Shown here: positions 26,061 to 35,479 of the stretch, in pieces | How the letters are laid out: every line of letters starts with the position of its first letter | How positions within the stretch are numbered: the first letter of the stretch is position 1 | From: CAVQFC01 sp036497895 | GTDB lineage: Bacteria > Acidobacteriota > Vicinamibacteria > Vicinamibacterales > CAVVIG01 | NCBI GenBank assembly: GCA_036497895.1 | Contig: DASXIR010000017.1 | Coordinates: 1 to 64,000 of the forward strand | DNA length: 64,000 nt | Direction: 5' to 3' | Notes under the pieces: generated by a model | The model's database searches: none | Told to the model about the DNA's origin: nothing | The model's input: only the letters and a program-made list of their open reading frames with translations | Made by a program: the position numbers and the translations under genes

Positions 26061-27988
26061 AGATCGCGCCGTTCGTCGGTGGCGATGCGGTCCACGTCCA
26101 GGCGCGTGACGTAGGCCCGCAAAGCAGGTGAACTCGTGACGCGATCGACGATGAGATAACGACAAGGCGGCGGGTCGGTTAACTTCGCCGCTTCTTCTTC
26201 GCCACCCGACGACATCCTGAGCAACGCCGCCGTCAGCGAATTCTGCCGGTACCATTCAGCTGCCGTCACGGGCATGCGTCCGATGTAGCCGCCGGCCAGC
26301 GGATGCTCGTGCTCGGTGGCGTAGAACAGGACGCGGCGATCCTGCGACCCGAGCCCGACGCCGAGTCCGTCACCGATGCCGAACGGCACTTCACACACCG
26401 CCCCGGGTTCCACCGCGGCGAGGGCGCGGTAGACAGCGGGATGGTCGACCGGCGTCATCCGTATCGGTGCATCCCAGTACTCGAACGTTACCAGGGCGAT
26501 CACGAGCCACTGGAGGGCCGGCGATCGAATCCAGCCGGAATCGCGCGCCGCCCGCATGCCGAGCAGCACCGACACTGCCAGGAAAACACCGACCATCGCC
26601 CGGCCGGGCATGCGCGCGTTGGCGGCGAGCGGCACGAATCGCATCAGGATTTCCGGCAGCTTGAGGCCGGTGTCGAAACCGCCGATGGTCAGAAATGGAC
26701 CCAGCGCAAAAATAGCGAACGCGACGCCGACCATCCACCACGGACGAGCCTCGTCACCCGGATTCCTCGCGAAATCCCTAAGGGACAGTATCAGCAGCAC
26801 CAGCGGCACGATTCCAAGCCAACCGATCGCCTCGACGTAATCGAGCTTCAACCACTGATACGCCTGCGTGCTGAATGTCGCGACCAGAGGATGCAGGGGA
26901 TGACCGAGCAGCGGCGCAATGACGTCCACGCCGTGCGGGATGCTGCGCCAGCCGTATTCCTGGGTGACATATTCGCCGCGCAGGACGAGCCGCGCAGCCT
27001 GCCAGAGCAGAGGCGACGCCCCGACCGCGAAGACCATCGTCACTCGCCGTGCCACGGCGGTCGCTGTTCGGAGGCGTTGGAGCCGTTCCGGGTCCTGACG
27101 GATGACGACGCGCCAGGTGCAGGCGATCCAACCGGCGAGGCCAACCCACATCACCGTCAACGCATTCTGAGGCGTGCGGATTGAGAGGTCCTTTGACGCC
27201 AGCGCCATCGCGCCGCCGCCGGTGACGAAGATCACCGCGGCAAGTGCTGCAGCGATCACGGCGACGCCGATGCAAACCAATCGAAGGCGGCTGGCGGTCG
27301 GCGCCAGCGGACGACCGGCAGGAGCGACCTCGAACCAGTGAACCCAGGCGGCAAGGTAGACCGCCATGAACAACCCCAGGTACACGACGTAGTAGTACGC
27401 GATGTAAGCGGTCGCCGCGAACACCGCGCCGGCGCCGACCGCGGCCGCGTTCGATCCACCGTGCACGGCGCGGCGAAAGGCGAGTGCGAACAATGGCAGC
27501 ACCCACGCCGCAACCAGGTCGAAGTGGCCGAGCATGTGAACCGCTACGTACGGAGACAGACCAAACAGGATCCCAGCCAACACAGATGCCCGCCGCTGTC
27601 TTGTGATGTCCCACGCGAGCGCGTACGCGCACGACATGTTCAGGAACACGTAACCGAGGAGCAGCAGGTTCTGCGCGGTCACGACCGAAGCGTGTGCCAT
27701 CACGGTCGCGGCGACCAGCGCCGGAAGCGCGGTCTGCGGATGGTCGGCGATCGTGGTGCCGAACGGATAGAACAGGTAAGTGGTCTTGAAGTAGGCGAGC
27801 CCCGGAGTCGCGAGCACATGCCGCATCCACCACAGGTTCCACACGAAGCTGTAGTTGTCGCCCGGATCTCCAGGGAGTGCGTCAGACAGATGATGGACGA
27901 GCGGCCACGTCCATCCGATGGTCAGGCCGGCGAACAACGCGAGCGGGCCGGCGTGCCGGCCGAGCGAGGCGATCCGACGGCTACTCAT
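26045..27988 (-). CDS. Polytopic membrane protein, GT-C glycosyltransferase-like
   Basis: A 647-residue inner-membrane protein with at least ten hydrophobic segments and a soluble C-terminal domain of roughly 160 residues. The N-terminal loop LPGDPGDNYSFVWNLWWMRH, with acidic residues after the first helix, resembles the catalytic loop of GT-C glycosyltransferases that use lipid-linked sugars. The pattern is close to uncharacterised YfhO/PMT-like proteins. Its start overlaps the stop of the orphan permease gene upstream by 8 bases, so the two are co-translated. Its 3' end overlaps the convergent secreted-protein gene by 16 bases. The glycosyltransferase role is inferred, not proven by motif. 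Confidence 0.72.
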   Translation of the reverse strand: MSSRRIASLGRHAGPLALFAGLTIGWTWPLVHHLSDALPGDPGDNYSFVWNLWWMRHVLATPGLAYFKTTYLFYPFGTTIADHPQTALPALVAATVMAHASVVTAQNLLLLGYVFLNMSCAYALAWDITRQRRASVLAGILFGLSPYVAVHMLGHFDLVAAWVLPLFALAFRRAVHGGSNAAAVGAGAVFAATAYIAYYYVVYLGLFMAVYLAAWVHWFEVAPAGRPLAPTASRLRLVCIGVAVIAAALAAVIFVTGGGAMALASKDLSIRTPQNALTVMWVGLAGWIACTWRVVIRQDPERLQRLRTATAVARRVTMVFAVGASPLLWQAARLVLRGEYVTQEYGWRSIPHGVDVIAPLLGHPLHPLVATFSTQAYQWLKLDYVEAIGWLGIVPLVLLILSLRDFARNPGDEARPWWMVGVAFAIFALGPFLTIGGFDTGLKLPEILMRFVPLAANARMPGRAMVGVFLAVSVLLGMRAARDSGWIRSPALQWLVIALVTFEYWDAPIRMTPVDHPAVYRALAAVEPGAVCEVPFGIGDGLGVGLGSQDRRVLFYATEHEHPLAGGYIGRMPVTAAEWYRQNSLTAALLRMSSGGEEEAAKLTDPPPCRYLIVDRVTSSPALRAYVTRLDVDRIATDERRDLYRLR

Positions 27989-30428
27989 GCCGGAGCGCGA
28001 CCGCAGGATCCACTCGTGTGGCGCGCCGGGCCGGAATCAGGCAACCGAGAAGAGCCGACGTCACTAAAGCAAGACCAGCCGCGGATAGTGCAAGTGGGTC
28101 CGCTGCGGATACGCGTACGAGCTCGGACTGCAGTACCCGGTTGAGTGCCAGCGATCCCGCCAATCCCACCGCGATCCCCATCGCCAACGGCAACACGCCT
28201 TCCGCCAATATCAGCTGAATGACATCTCGGCTGGTCGCGCCGATCGCGATCCGAATACCGATCTCCCTCTCTCGTTGACTCACTGAGTGGGCGATGACGG
28301 CATAGAGTCCGACGGCCGCCATCAACAAGGCGATTGCCGCGAAAATCAGAAACAGGGTTGCGATGCTGCCATTGAACGCATAGCCCCAGGCCAGGCGGTC
28401 CGCGAGTGCAAACGGCCCAAGCCAGATCGGAAGGATCGGGTCGATCGCGGTGAGCTCACGACGAACCGACGCGCTGATGGCTTCAGCGGGAATTCTGCTG
28501 CGCACGAATACCCACATCGCCGCGGACGGTCGCGCTCGGTACGGCAGGTAGACCAGCGGCGCCATTTCCTGACGAGTCTGATCGTTCTGCACAATGTTCG
28601 ATATCACGCCGACCACTGTGACCCATTGATCCGTGGCAGCGCGCTCGAACAGTCGAACGCGCTTTCCGAGCGCGTCTTCGTTCGGCCAGTACTGACTGGC
28701 GAACTGCTGGTTGACGATCGCGTTTGGTGCGTTCGTGGCGCCGTCGTGGTCGTTGAATTCGCGCCCGGCGATGACGGTGGCGCCGATGGTCCGGACATAG
28801 CCGGGGCCGATCGTCATCGCCGAGAGCACCGGCCGCCGTTGCTCGTCAAGCGGCGCGTCACCTGCGAGCTCGAACGGAACGCGCCTCGACCCGCCAACTG
28901 GCGGGGCGCTGGCGATCGCGGACGATTCCACGCCGGGTATGGCGTTGAGCCGCTCACCCAGCCGATCGAAGAACGACTGGCGGCCCTGCTGGCGAGGATA
29001 TCTATCCTCCGGAAGATTCAAGTACATCGTCAGGACATTGGTCGGCTTGACGCCGAGATCGGCGGTGTAAAGGTTCACGAAACTTCGAATCAGGACGCCC
29101 GCGCCCCCCAGCAACACGACGGCGAGCGACACTTCGGCCACCACCAGGTATGTCGACAAGCGGGTCGCGCGACGGTCGCGGCAGCCGCCCCGAACATTGA
29201 TGGTGATGCTGCCCAATCGCGACAGCCGGATCGCGGGAACGAGGCCGAAGAGCAGCCCGGAGCCGATCGAAATCGCGGACGCATACAGGAGCACGCGAGC
29301 GTCCATCGAATAGTCGAGGATGTTGTCGAAATACGACCCGCCGACCTGACTCGATGGACTCGCGGCCAGCTCGTACACTCGCAGGCCCCATCGAGCGATC
29401 CACCAGCCGGCGGCACCGCCCAAAACTGAGAGCAACAGACTCTCGATCAGCACCTGCCGAACGATCTGCCAGCGCTCGGCGCCAAGCGCGAGGCGGAGGG
29501 TGACTTCGTGCGCCCGGGAGATGGCGCGGGCGAGCATCAGGTTGGCAAGATTTGCGCAGGCGATAAGCAAGACGAAGCCCACGGCCGCCCACATCGCGCC
29601 ATAGATGGCGGCGGCTCGCGAACCGATGAAGAATTCGGAAAATGTCCGGACCCGCGCCTCCACGCCTCGATTGGTCAGCGGTTGGGCGTTGGCGAGACGG
29701 CTGGCCACGACATTCAGTTCGGCTTGCGCGTTCTCAATGGAGACACCGTCACGGAGCCGGCCGAATACGAACCACAGCGGTGTCTGCCCGCTATCGAGAT
29801 CGGGGGCTGGTGCCAGCGGAATCCAGAGGTCCTGATTCTGAGGAAACGAGAAACTCCGATCCATGACGCCGATCACCGTGGTCGGCACGCCGTTGAGTCG
29901 AATCGTCCGGCCGATAATCGCCGGATCCCGTCCGTAGCGCCGCTCCCAAAGTCCGTAACGAAGGATGGCAACGGGGGCGGCGCCGCGCGCCTCATCGGCA
30001 GCGGTGAAATCCCGGCCCATCAGTGGCCGCGCCCCGACGATGGAGAACGCAGCGGCGCTGATGCGGGTGGCGTCGTACTTCTCAGGGTCGTTGCCGCCGT
30101 CGTCGACAATCGCCTGCAGGTCGGCGACACCGCCGATTCCGGCGAACGACCCGGTCTGCGATCGCCACGCATCGAAATCCGGATACGCAGCGCAGCAGCC
30201 GCGCCCGTCCTTCTGGGTGTCGATGTAGACGATCCGTTCGTTGTCAGCGACCGATCGGAACCCTCTGAACAGGATCGCGGAAGTGACCGTGAATACGATC
30301 GTGTTGGCGCCGATGCCAAGGGCCAGCGTCAGCACCGCCGCTGCGGTGAACGTCGGAGAGCGCCGCATGCCGCGCAAGGCATAACGTAGGTCCTGCGCGA
30401 TGCCGTCGAACCAGCCGGAGAGAGACAT
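27981..30428 (-). CDS. MacB-like orphan ABC permease, acidobacterial duplicated (ADOP) type
   Basis: An 815-residue protein with two tandem FtsX/MacB-PCD units. The start MSLSGWFDGIAQDLRYALRGMRRSPTFTAAAVLTLALGIGANT is the hallmark of this family, which is much expanded in Acidobacteria. Each half has a first helix, a periplasmic domain and three further helices (ACANLANLMLARAISRAHEVTLRLALGA; later REREIGIRIAIGATSRDVIQLIL). No ATPase gene is adjacent, as is typical. Substrates are unknown; relatives export peptides or antibiotics or drive envelope processes. A terminator for pnp lies just upstream. A CATAAT element 8 bases before the ATG may serve as a -10 for a nearly leaderless message. Confidence 0.93.
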   Translation of the reverse strand: MSLSGWFDGIAQDLRYALRGMRRSPTFTAAAVLTLALGIGANTIVFTVTSAILFRGFRSVADNERIVYIDTQKDGRGCCAAYPDFDAWRSQTGSFAGIGGVADLQAIVDDGGNDPEKYDATRISAAAFSIVGARPLMGRDFTAADEARGAAPVAILRYGLWERRYGRDPAIIGRTIRLNGVPTTVIGVMDRSFSFPQNQDLWIPLAPAPDLDSGQTPLWFVFGRLRDGVSIENAQAELNVVASRLANAQPLTNRGVEARVRTFSEFFIGSRAAAIYGAMWAAVGFVLLIACANLANLMLARAISRAHEVTLRLALGAERWQIVRQVLIESLLLSVLGGAAGWWIARWGLRVYELAASPSSQVGGSYFDNILDYSMDARVLLYASAISIGSGLLFGLVPAIRLSRLGSITINVRGGCRDRRATRLSTYLVVAEVSLAVVLLGGAGVLIRSFVNLYTADLGVKPTNVLTMYLNLPEDRYPRQQGRQSFFDRLGERLNAIPGVESSAIASAPPVGGSRRVPFELAGDAPLDEQRRPVLSAMTIGPGYVRTIGATVIAGREFNDHDGATNAPNAIVNQQFASQYWPNEDALGKRVRLFERAATDQWVTVVGVISNIVQNDQTRQEMAPLVYLPYRARPSAAMWVFVRSRIPAEAISASVRRELTAIDPILPIWLGPFALADRLAWGYAFNGSIATLFLIFAAIALLMAAVGLYAVIAHSVSQREREIGIRIAIGATSRDVIQLILAEGVLPLAMGIAVGLAGSLALNRVLQSELVRVSAADPLALSAAGLALVTSALLGCLIPARRATRVDPAVALRHE

Positions 30429-30446
30429 GCGGATAGATTATGCGCG

Positions 30447-30479
30447 CAAAAGAAAACGGCCGCCCGAATGAGCGGCCGT
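30447..30479 (-). terminator. Rho-independent terminator of pnp
   Basis: On the minus strand a perfect 8-bp stem ACGGCCGC/GCGGCCGT with an 8-base loop is followed by TTTTCTTTTG. It lies 39 bases after the pnp stop and closes the rimP-to-pnp gene run. Confidence 0.9.
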
Positions 30480-30517
30480 CCGGTCTTGCTACTGAGTATC
30501 GATTCAGGAGGGCGAAG

Positions 30518-32626
<2,109 letters not shown>

Positions 32627-32660
32627 AGGGAGCAACTTCAAAAAGCTGAAAGTGAATCAG

Positions 32661-32687
32661 AAAACAAAAACGCGGCGACCGCACCGC
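32661..32687 (-). terminator. Intercistronic terminator between rpsO and pnp
   Basis: On the minus strand GCGGTG-CGGT-CGCCGC (6-bp stem with one G-U pair) is followed by GTTTTTGTTTT, directly after the rpsO stop codon. It should give partial termination, leaving read-through into pnp. E. coli has a functionally equivalent terminator at the same place. Confidence 0.75.
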
Positions 32688-32957
32688 TCACTTGCGGATG
32701 TTGAGCCGCTTGATGAGGTCGGCGTAACGGTGTGCGTCCTTGCCTTTGAGGTAATCGAGCAGCCGGCGGCGCTTGCCGACGAGCATCAGGAGGCCGCGGC
32801 GCGAGTGGTGATCTTTGGCGTGCGACTTGAAGTGCTCGGTGAGGTAATTGATGCGTTCGCTGAGAATCGCTACCTGTACTTCAGGGGAGCCCGTATCGCC
32901 TTCGTGAGTCTTGTAACTGCCGATGAGTTCTGTCTTGCGGTCCTTGGTCAACGCCAC
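32688..32957 (-). CDS. rpsO: 30S ribosomal protein S15
   Basis: An 89-residue protein, the standard S15 length. The conserved core DTGSPEVQVAILSERINYLTEHF, KDHHSRRGLLMLVGKRRRLLDYL and the end RLNIRK are present. It binds 16S rRNA helices 20-22 early in assembly of the 30S platform. The GTG at 32957 (VALTKDRK) has GGAGG eight bases upstream; an earlier GTG overlapping the Shine-Dalgarno is rejected. About 100 bases separate it from truB. S15 represses its own translation in several bacteria, but I see no defined leader structure here. Confidence 0.97.
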   Translation of the reverse strand: MALTKDRKTELIGSYKTHEGDTGSPEVQVAILSERINYLTEHFKSHAKDHHSRRGLLMLVGKRRRLLDYLKGKDAHRYADLIKRLNIRK

Positions 32958-33058
32958 CTGAACTACCTCCACGAACGCTCCAGAGGGCCGGGCCGAATGT
33001 CCCGGGCCGGATGCGCCGTCTATGCGAGAAATTTCGTTAGTCGAGCAAGCACAACATG

Positions 33059-34117
33059 TTACACCAGAACGACGAAGGGATGCAAAAGCATGGAATCGCC
33101 CTTCGCACGGGCAAGCGCGATCAGTTCGCCGTCTGGATCGAGCAGCCGGACGAGCGGCGCAACCGGGCCTGGGACTGCGAAAGCGGGGCTCTCAGCCTGC
33201 GGATCGTCGAGCCCCGGGTCTCTGGTTCTGAGCCTGGAGTGGTCAGGCAACCAATCCGCCGGACCGACGGCCCGGCCATGCGCCACGTGACGGACGCCCT
33301 CGCCGGTCAGGGTCACTGACGGAGCGCCTGGGAGCATCCCGGACATCGCCACCATCGACCTGGTGGCCAACGCGGGATCGCGCTCTGCCGCGTCGAGCGT
33401 GATGGCTCTCGTCACGTCGAAATCACCGCTGCGGGTCCGCCGCAGCGCGGTCAGGTGCGCACCGATTCCCAGGCGCTCGCCCAGATCGTGCGCCAGCGAT
33501 CGGATGTAGAAGCCGGCGGAGCAGTCCACTCGAAGTGTCACGCAGTCCGAACCGGCGCTCACGACTTCGAGGTGGTGTGTCGTGACGCTCACGGGGGCCG
33601 ACCGGGTTGGTCCGCCGGCTGCGCCAGCCGGGCCGGGCGGCTCGAGTCGGGCAAGTGAGGCTGCCAGGTCTGATTCGCCCGCGGCGCGGGACTTCAGCCC
33701 GGCACCGGCGCGCGCGGCTCTCGCGATGGCGTAGCTGCGCCGGCCGTCGATTTTCTTTGCGGAAAATGCCGGCGGCCGCTGCATGAAGGTGCCGCGAAAC
33801 GCCTCCAGCGCCGCCTCGATCGCGTCGAGGGTCGGCCACGCGCCTGCGTAGACCTCGCCGATCGGCACGCCGTGCGCGTCCGCCGTGTCAGTGGCGAACC
33901 CCAGCCGGATGGTCGCGTCGTACGACTTGTCGCTTGCGCTCAGGAACTGCGCAAGGCGCGTCGCCTTGCCGAGGACGAGCGGCAACAGGCCAGTGGCCAG
34001 CGGATCCAGGGTGCCGGTGTGGCCGATGCGTTTCTCGCGCAACGCCCGCCGCATCCGAGCGACCACATCGTGCGAGGTCGGTCCGGCCGGTTTGTCAACG
34101 AGGAGCAAGCCGTCCAT
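33059..34117 (-). CDS. truB: tRNA pseudouridine(55) synthase
   Basis: About 352 residues. From the ATG at 34117 it reads MDGLLLVDKPAGPTSHDVV and has the catalytic Asp38 in HTGTLDPLATGLLPL. It makes pseudouridine 55 in the T-loop of elongator tRNAs. The middle (about 130-180) holds an Ala/Gly/Pro-rich stretch (GPAGAAGGPTRSAP) not seen in short homologues. The first 23 bases overlap the end of nrnA. An in-frame extension to 34207 is rejected because it lies inside nrnA and lacks similarity. The C-terminal part (about 270 on) is a PUA-like segment. Confidence 0.96.
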   Translation of the reverse strand: MDGLLLVDKPAGPTSHDVVARMRRALREKRIGHTGTLDPLATGLLPLVLGKATRLAQFLSASDKSYDATIRLGFATDTADAHGVPIGEVYAGAWPTLDAIEAALEAFRGTFMQRPPAFSAKKIDGRRSYAIARAARAGAGLKSRAAGESDLAASLARLEPPGPAGAAGGPTRSAPVSVTTHHLEVVSAGSDCVTLRVDCSAGFYIRSLAHDLGERLGIGAHLTALRRTRSGDFDVTRAITLDAAERDPALATRSMVAMSGMLPGAPSVTLTGEGVRHVAHGRAVGPADWLPDHSRLRTRDPGLDDPQAESPAFAVPGPVAPLVRLLDPDGELIALARAKGDSMLLHPFVVLV

Positions 34118-35093
34118 CGATGGCCTGCTGGAGCTTTTCGATAAACGTCCGGCGGAGCGATTCAATCGGGCCGCGGACGGTACAGCCGGAGGCATTCCGG
34201 TGTCCACCGCCGCCGAATTCTTTGGCGACGGCGTTGATGTCCACGTCGCCCTTGGATCGCAGGCTGACCCGGTACTCGTCGTCCTCGTTCTGCTTGAAGA
34301 ACACCACCGCCTCGATGTTCTTCACCGTGAGTGGCTCGTTGATCAGCCCTTCGGTTTCGTCGTAGGCGCCGCCGGCTGCCGCGGCCATTTCCCGATCGAG
34401 ATAAAGCGCGGCGACCCGTCCACTGGCGTCGACCTGCATGGCGCTCAACACCGCGGCGAAAAGGCGCAGACGTCCCATCGTGTTGCTGTCAAACACCTGA
34501 CGCGCAACCTGAACCGGATCGACGCCCGCTTCCAGGACCTGCCGGCAGATGTCGAAGGTGCGTGGTGAGATGCTCGAAAAGTGAAACGATCCGGTGTCGG
34601 TCAGGATCGCCAGATACACGTGCGTGGCGATTTCGACGCTCATCGGCGCGCCGAGCGCGCGCACCAGGTCGAACACCAGTTCGGCACAAGCCGCTGCGCC
34701 CGGGTCGAACCAGTTCAGCGCGCCGTATGACGTGTTGCCTTGATGGTGGTCGATGTTGATGACGAAGAACCGGTCGAGGCCGGCGACGCCAGTGCGCTTG
34801 AGGTCGCCGCACTCCATGATGATCGCGGCGTCGAAGTCGCCCTCGACCACCGTGGCGACGCGGATCCCGAGGACGCCGGGGAAGACCATCAAGGGCGGCG
34901 GCGCCGGGTCGGCATTGACCACGGTGACGTCCTTGCCGAGTGCGCGGAGCGCATAGGCCAGCGCCATCTGCGAGCCGATCGCATCGCCATCGGGTCGTGC
35001 GTGCGACGACAGCACGAAACGCTGCCGCAACCGGATCGCCTCGGCGATCCGATGAAGTTCCGGGTTGGTTCGATCAGGCGCTGGAGTCGTCAT
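34095..35093 (-). CDS. nrnA: DHH phosphoesterase, oligoribonuclease/pAp phosphatase
   Basis: A 332-residue NrnA-type enzyme that removes short oligoribonucleotides and converts pAp to AMP. Metal-binding motifs are visible: SSHARPDGDAIGS (Asp35, Asp37), MECGD, NIDHHQGN (Asp115-His116-His117) and the DHHA1 motif GGGHRNASG near the C-terminus. It overlaps rbfA by about 20 bases and truB by 23, showing tight coupling. The order rbfA-nrnA-truB is also common in Firmicutes and Actinobacteria. Confidence 0.94.
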   Translation of the reverse strand: MTTPAPDRTNPELHRIAEAIRLRQRFVLSSHARPDGDAIGSQMALAYALRALGKDVTVVNADPAPPPLMVFPGVLGIRVATVVEGDFDAAIIMECGDLKRTGVAGLDRFFVINIDHHQGNTSYGALNWFDPGAAACAELVFDLVRALGAPMSVEIATHVYLAILTDTGSFHFSSISPRTFDICRQVLEAGVDPVQVARQVFDSNTMGRLRLFAAVLSAMQVDASGRVAALYLDREMAAAAGGAYDETEGLINEPLTVKNIEAVVFFKQNEDDEYRVSLRSKGDVDINAVAKEFGGGGHRNASGCTVRGPIESLRRTFIEKLQQAIDGRLAPR

Positions 35094-35460
35094 CTCGGTC
35101 GGGCGGCGCTGGCGGTTGGGCGTGGATTTCGTTGAGCAACTGCTCGATGCGGTCCTGGCCGGCGATCGCCTTGTCGACCATGAACTGCAGTTCCGGCACT
35201 CGCTTCAGGTGGAGCCTCTGGCCGATCTGACGGCGGAGGAACGGGATCGCCCGGTTCAGTGCACGATCGCTCGTCGCCTGAACCTTACTGTCGCCGAGGG
35301 CGGTGTAGAACACCCGCGCCTGCTGCAGATCGGGCGTCACCTGAACACGGGTGATGGTGACGAAACCGATGCCGGGATCGTGCACGTCGCGAGCCAGCAT
35401 CAACGCCAGCTCGCTGCGAATCTGGTCGGCGACGCGCTCGGGACGGGATCCTTGGGACAT
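35074..35460 (-). CDS. rbfA: 30S ribosome-binding factor A
   Basis: A 128-residue single KH-like protein that helps mature the 3' and 5' ends of 16S rRNA in the 30S subunit. Typical segments are RPERVADQIRSELALMLARDVHDP and FVTITRVQVTPDLQQARVFYTALGD. The C-terminus has an acidic disordered tail (PPAPPDRDDDSSA). It follows infB by 19 bases and overlaps nrnA. Confidence 0.95.
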   Translation of the reverse strand: MSQGSRPERVADQIRSELALMLARDVHDPGIGFVTITRVQVTPDLQQARVFYTALGDSKVQATSDRALNRAIPFLRRQIGQRLHLKRVPELQFMVDKAIAGQDRIEQLLNEIHAQPPAPPDRDDDSSA

Positions 35461-35479
35461 GCGAGAAAGTCAGTGGTCC

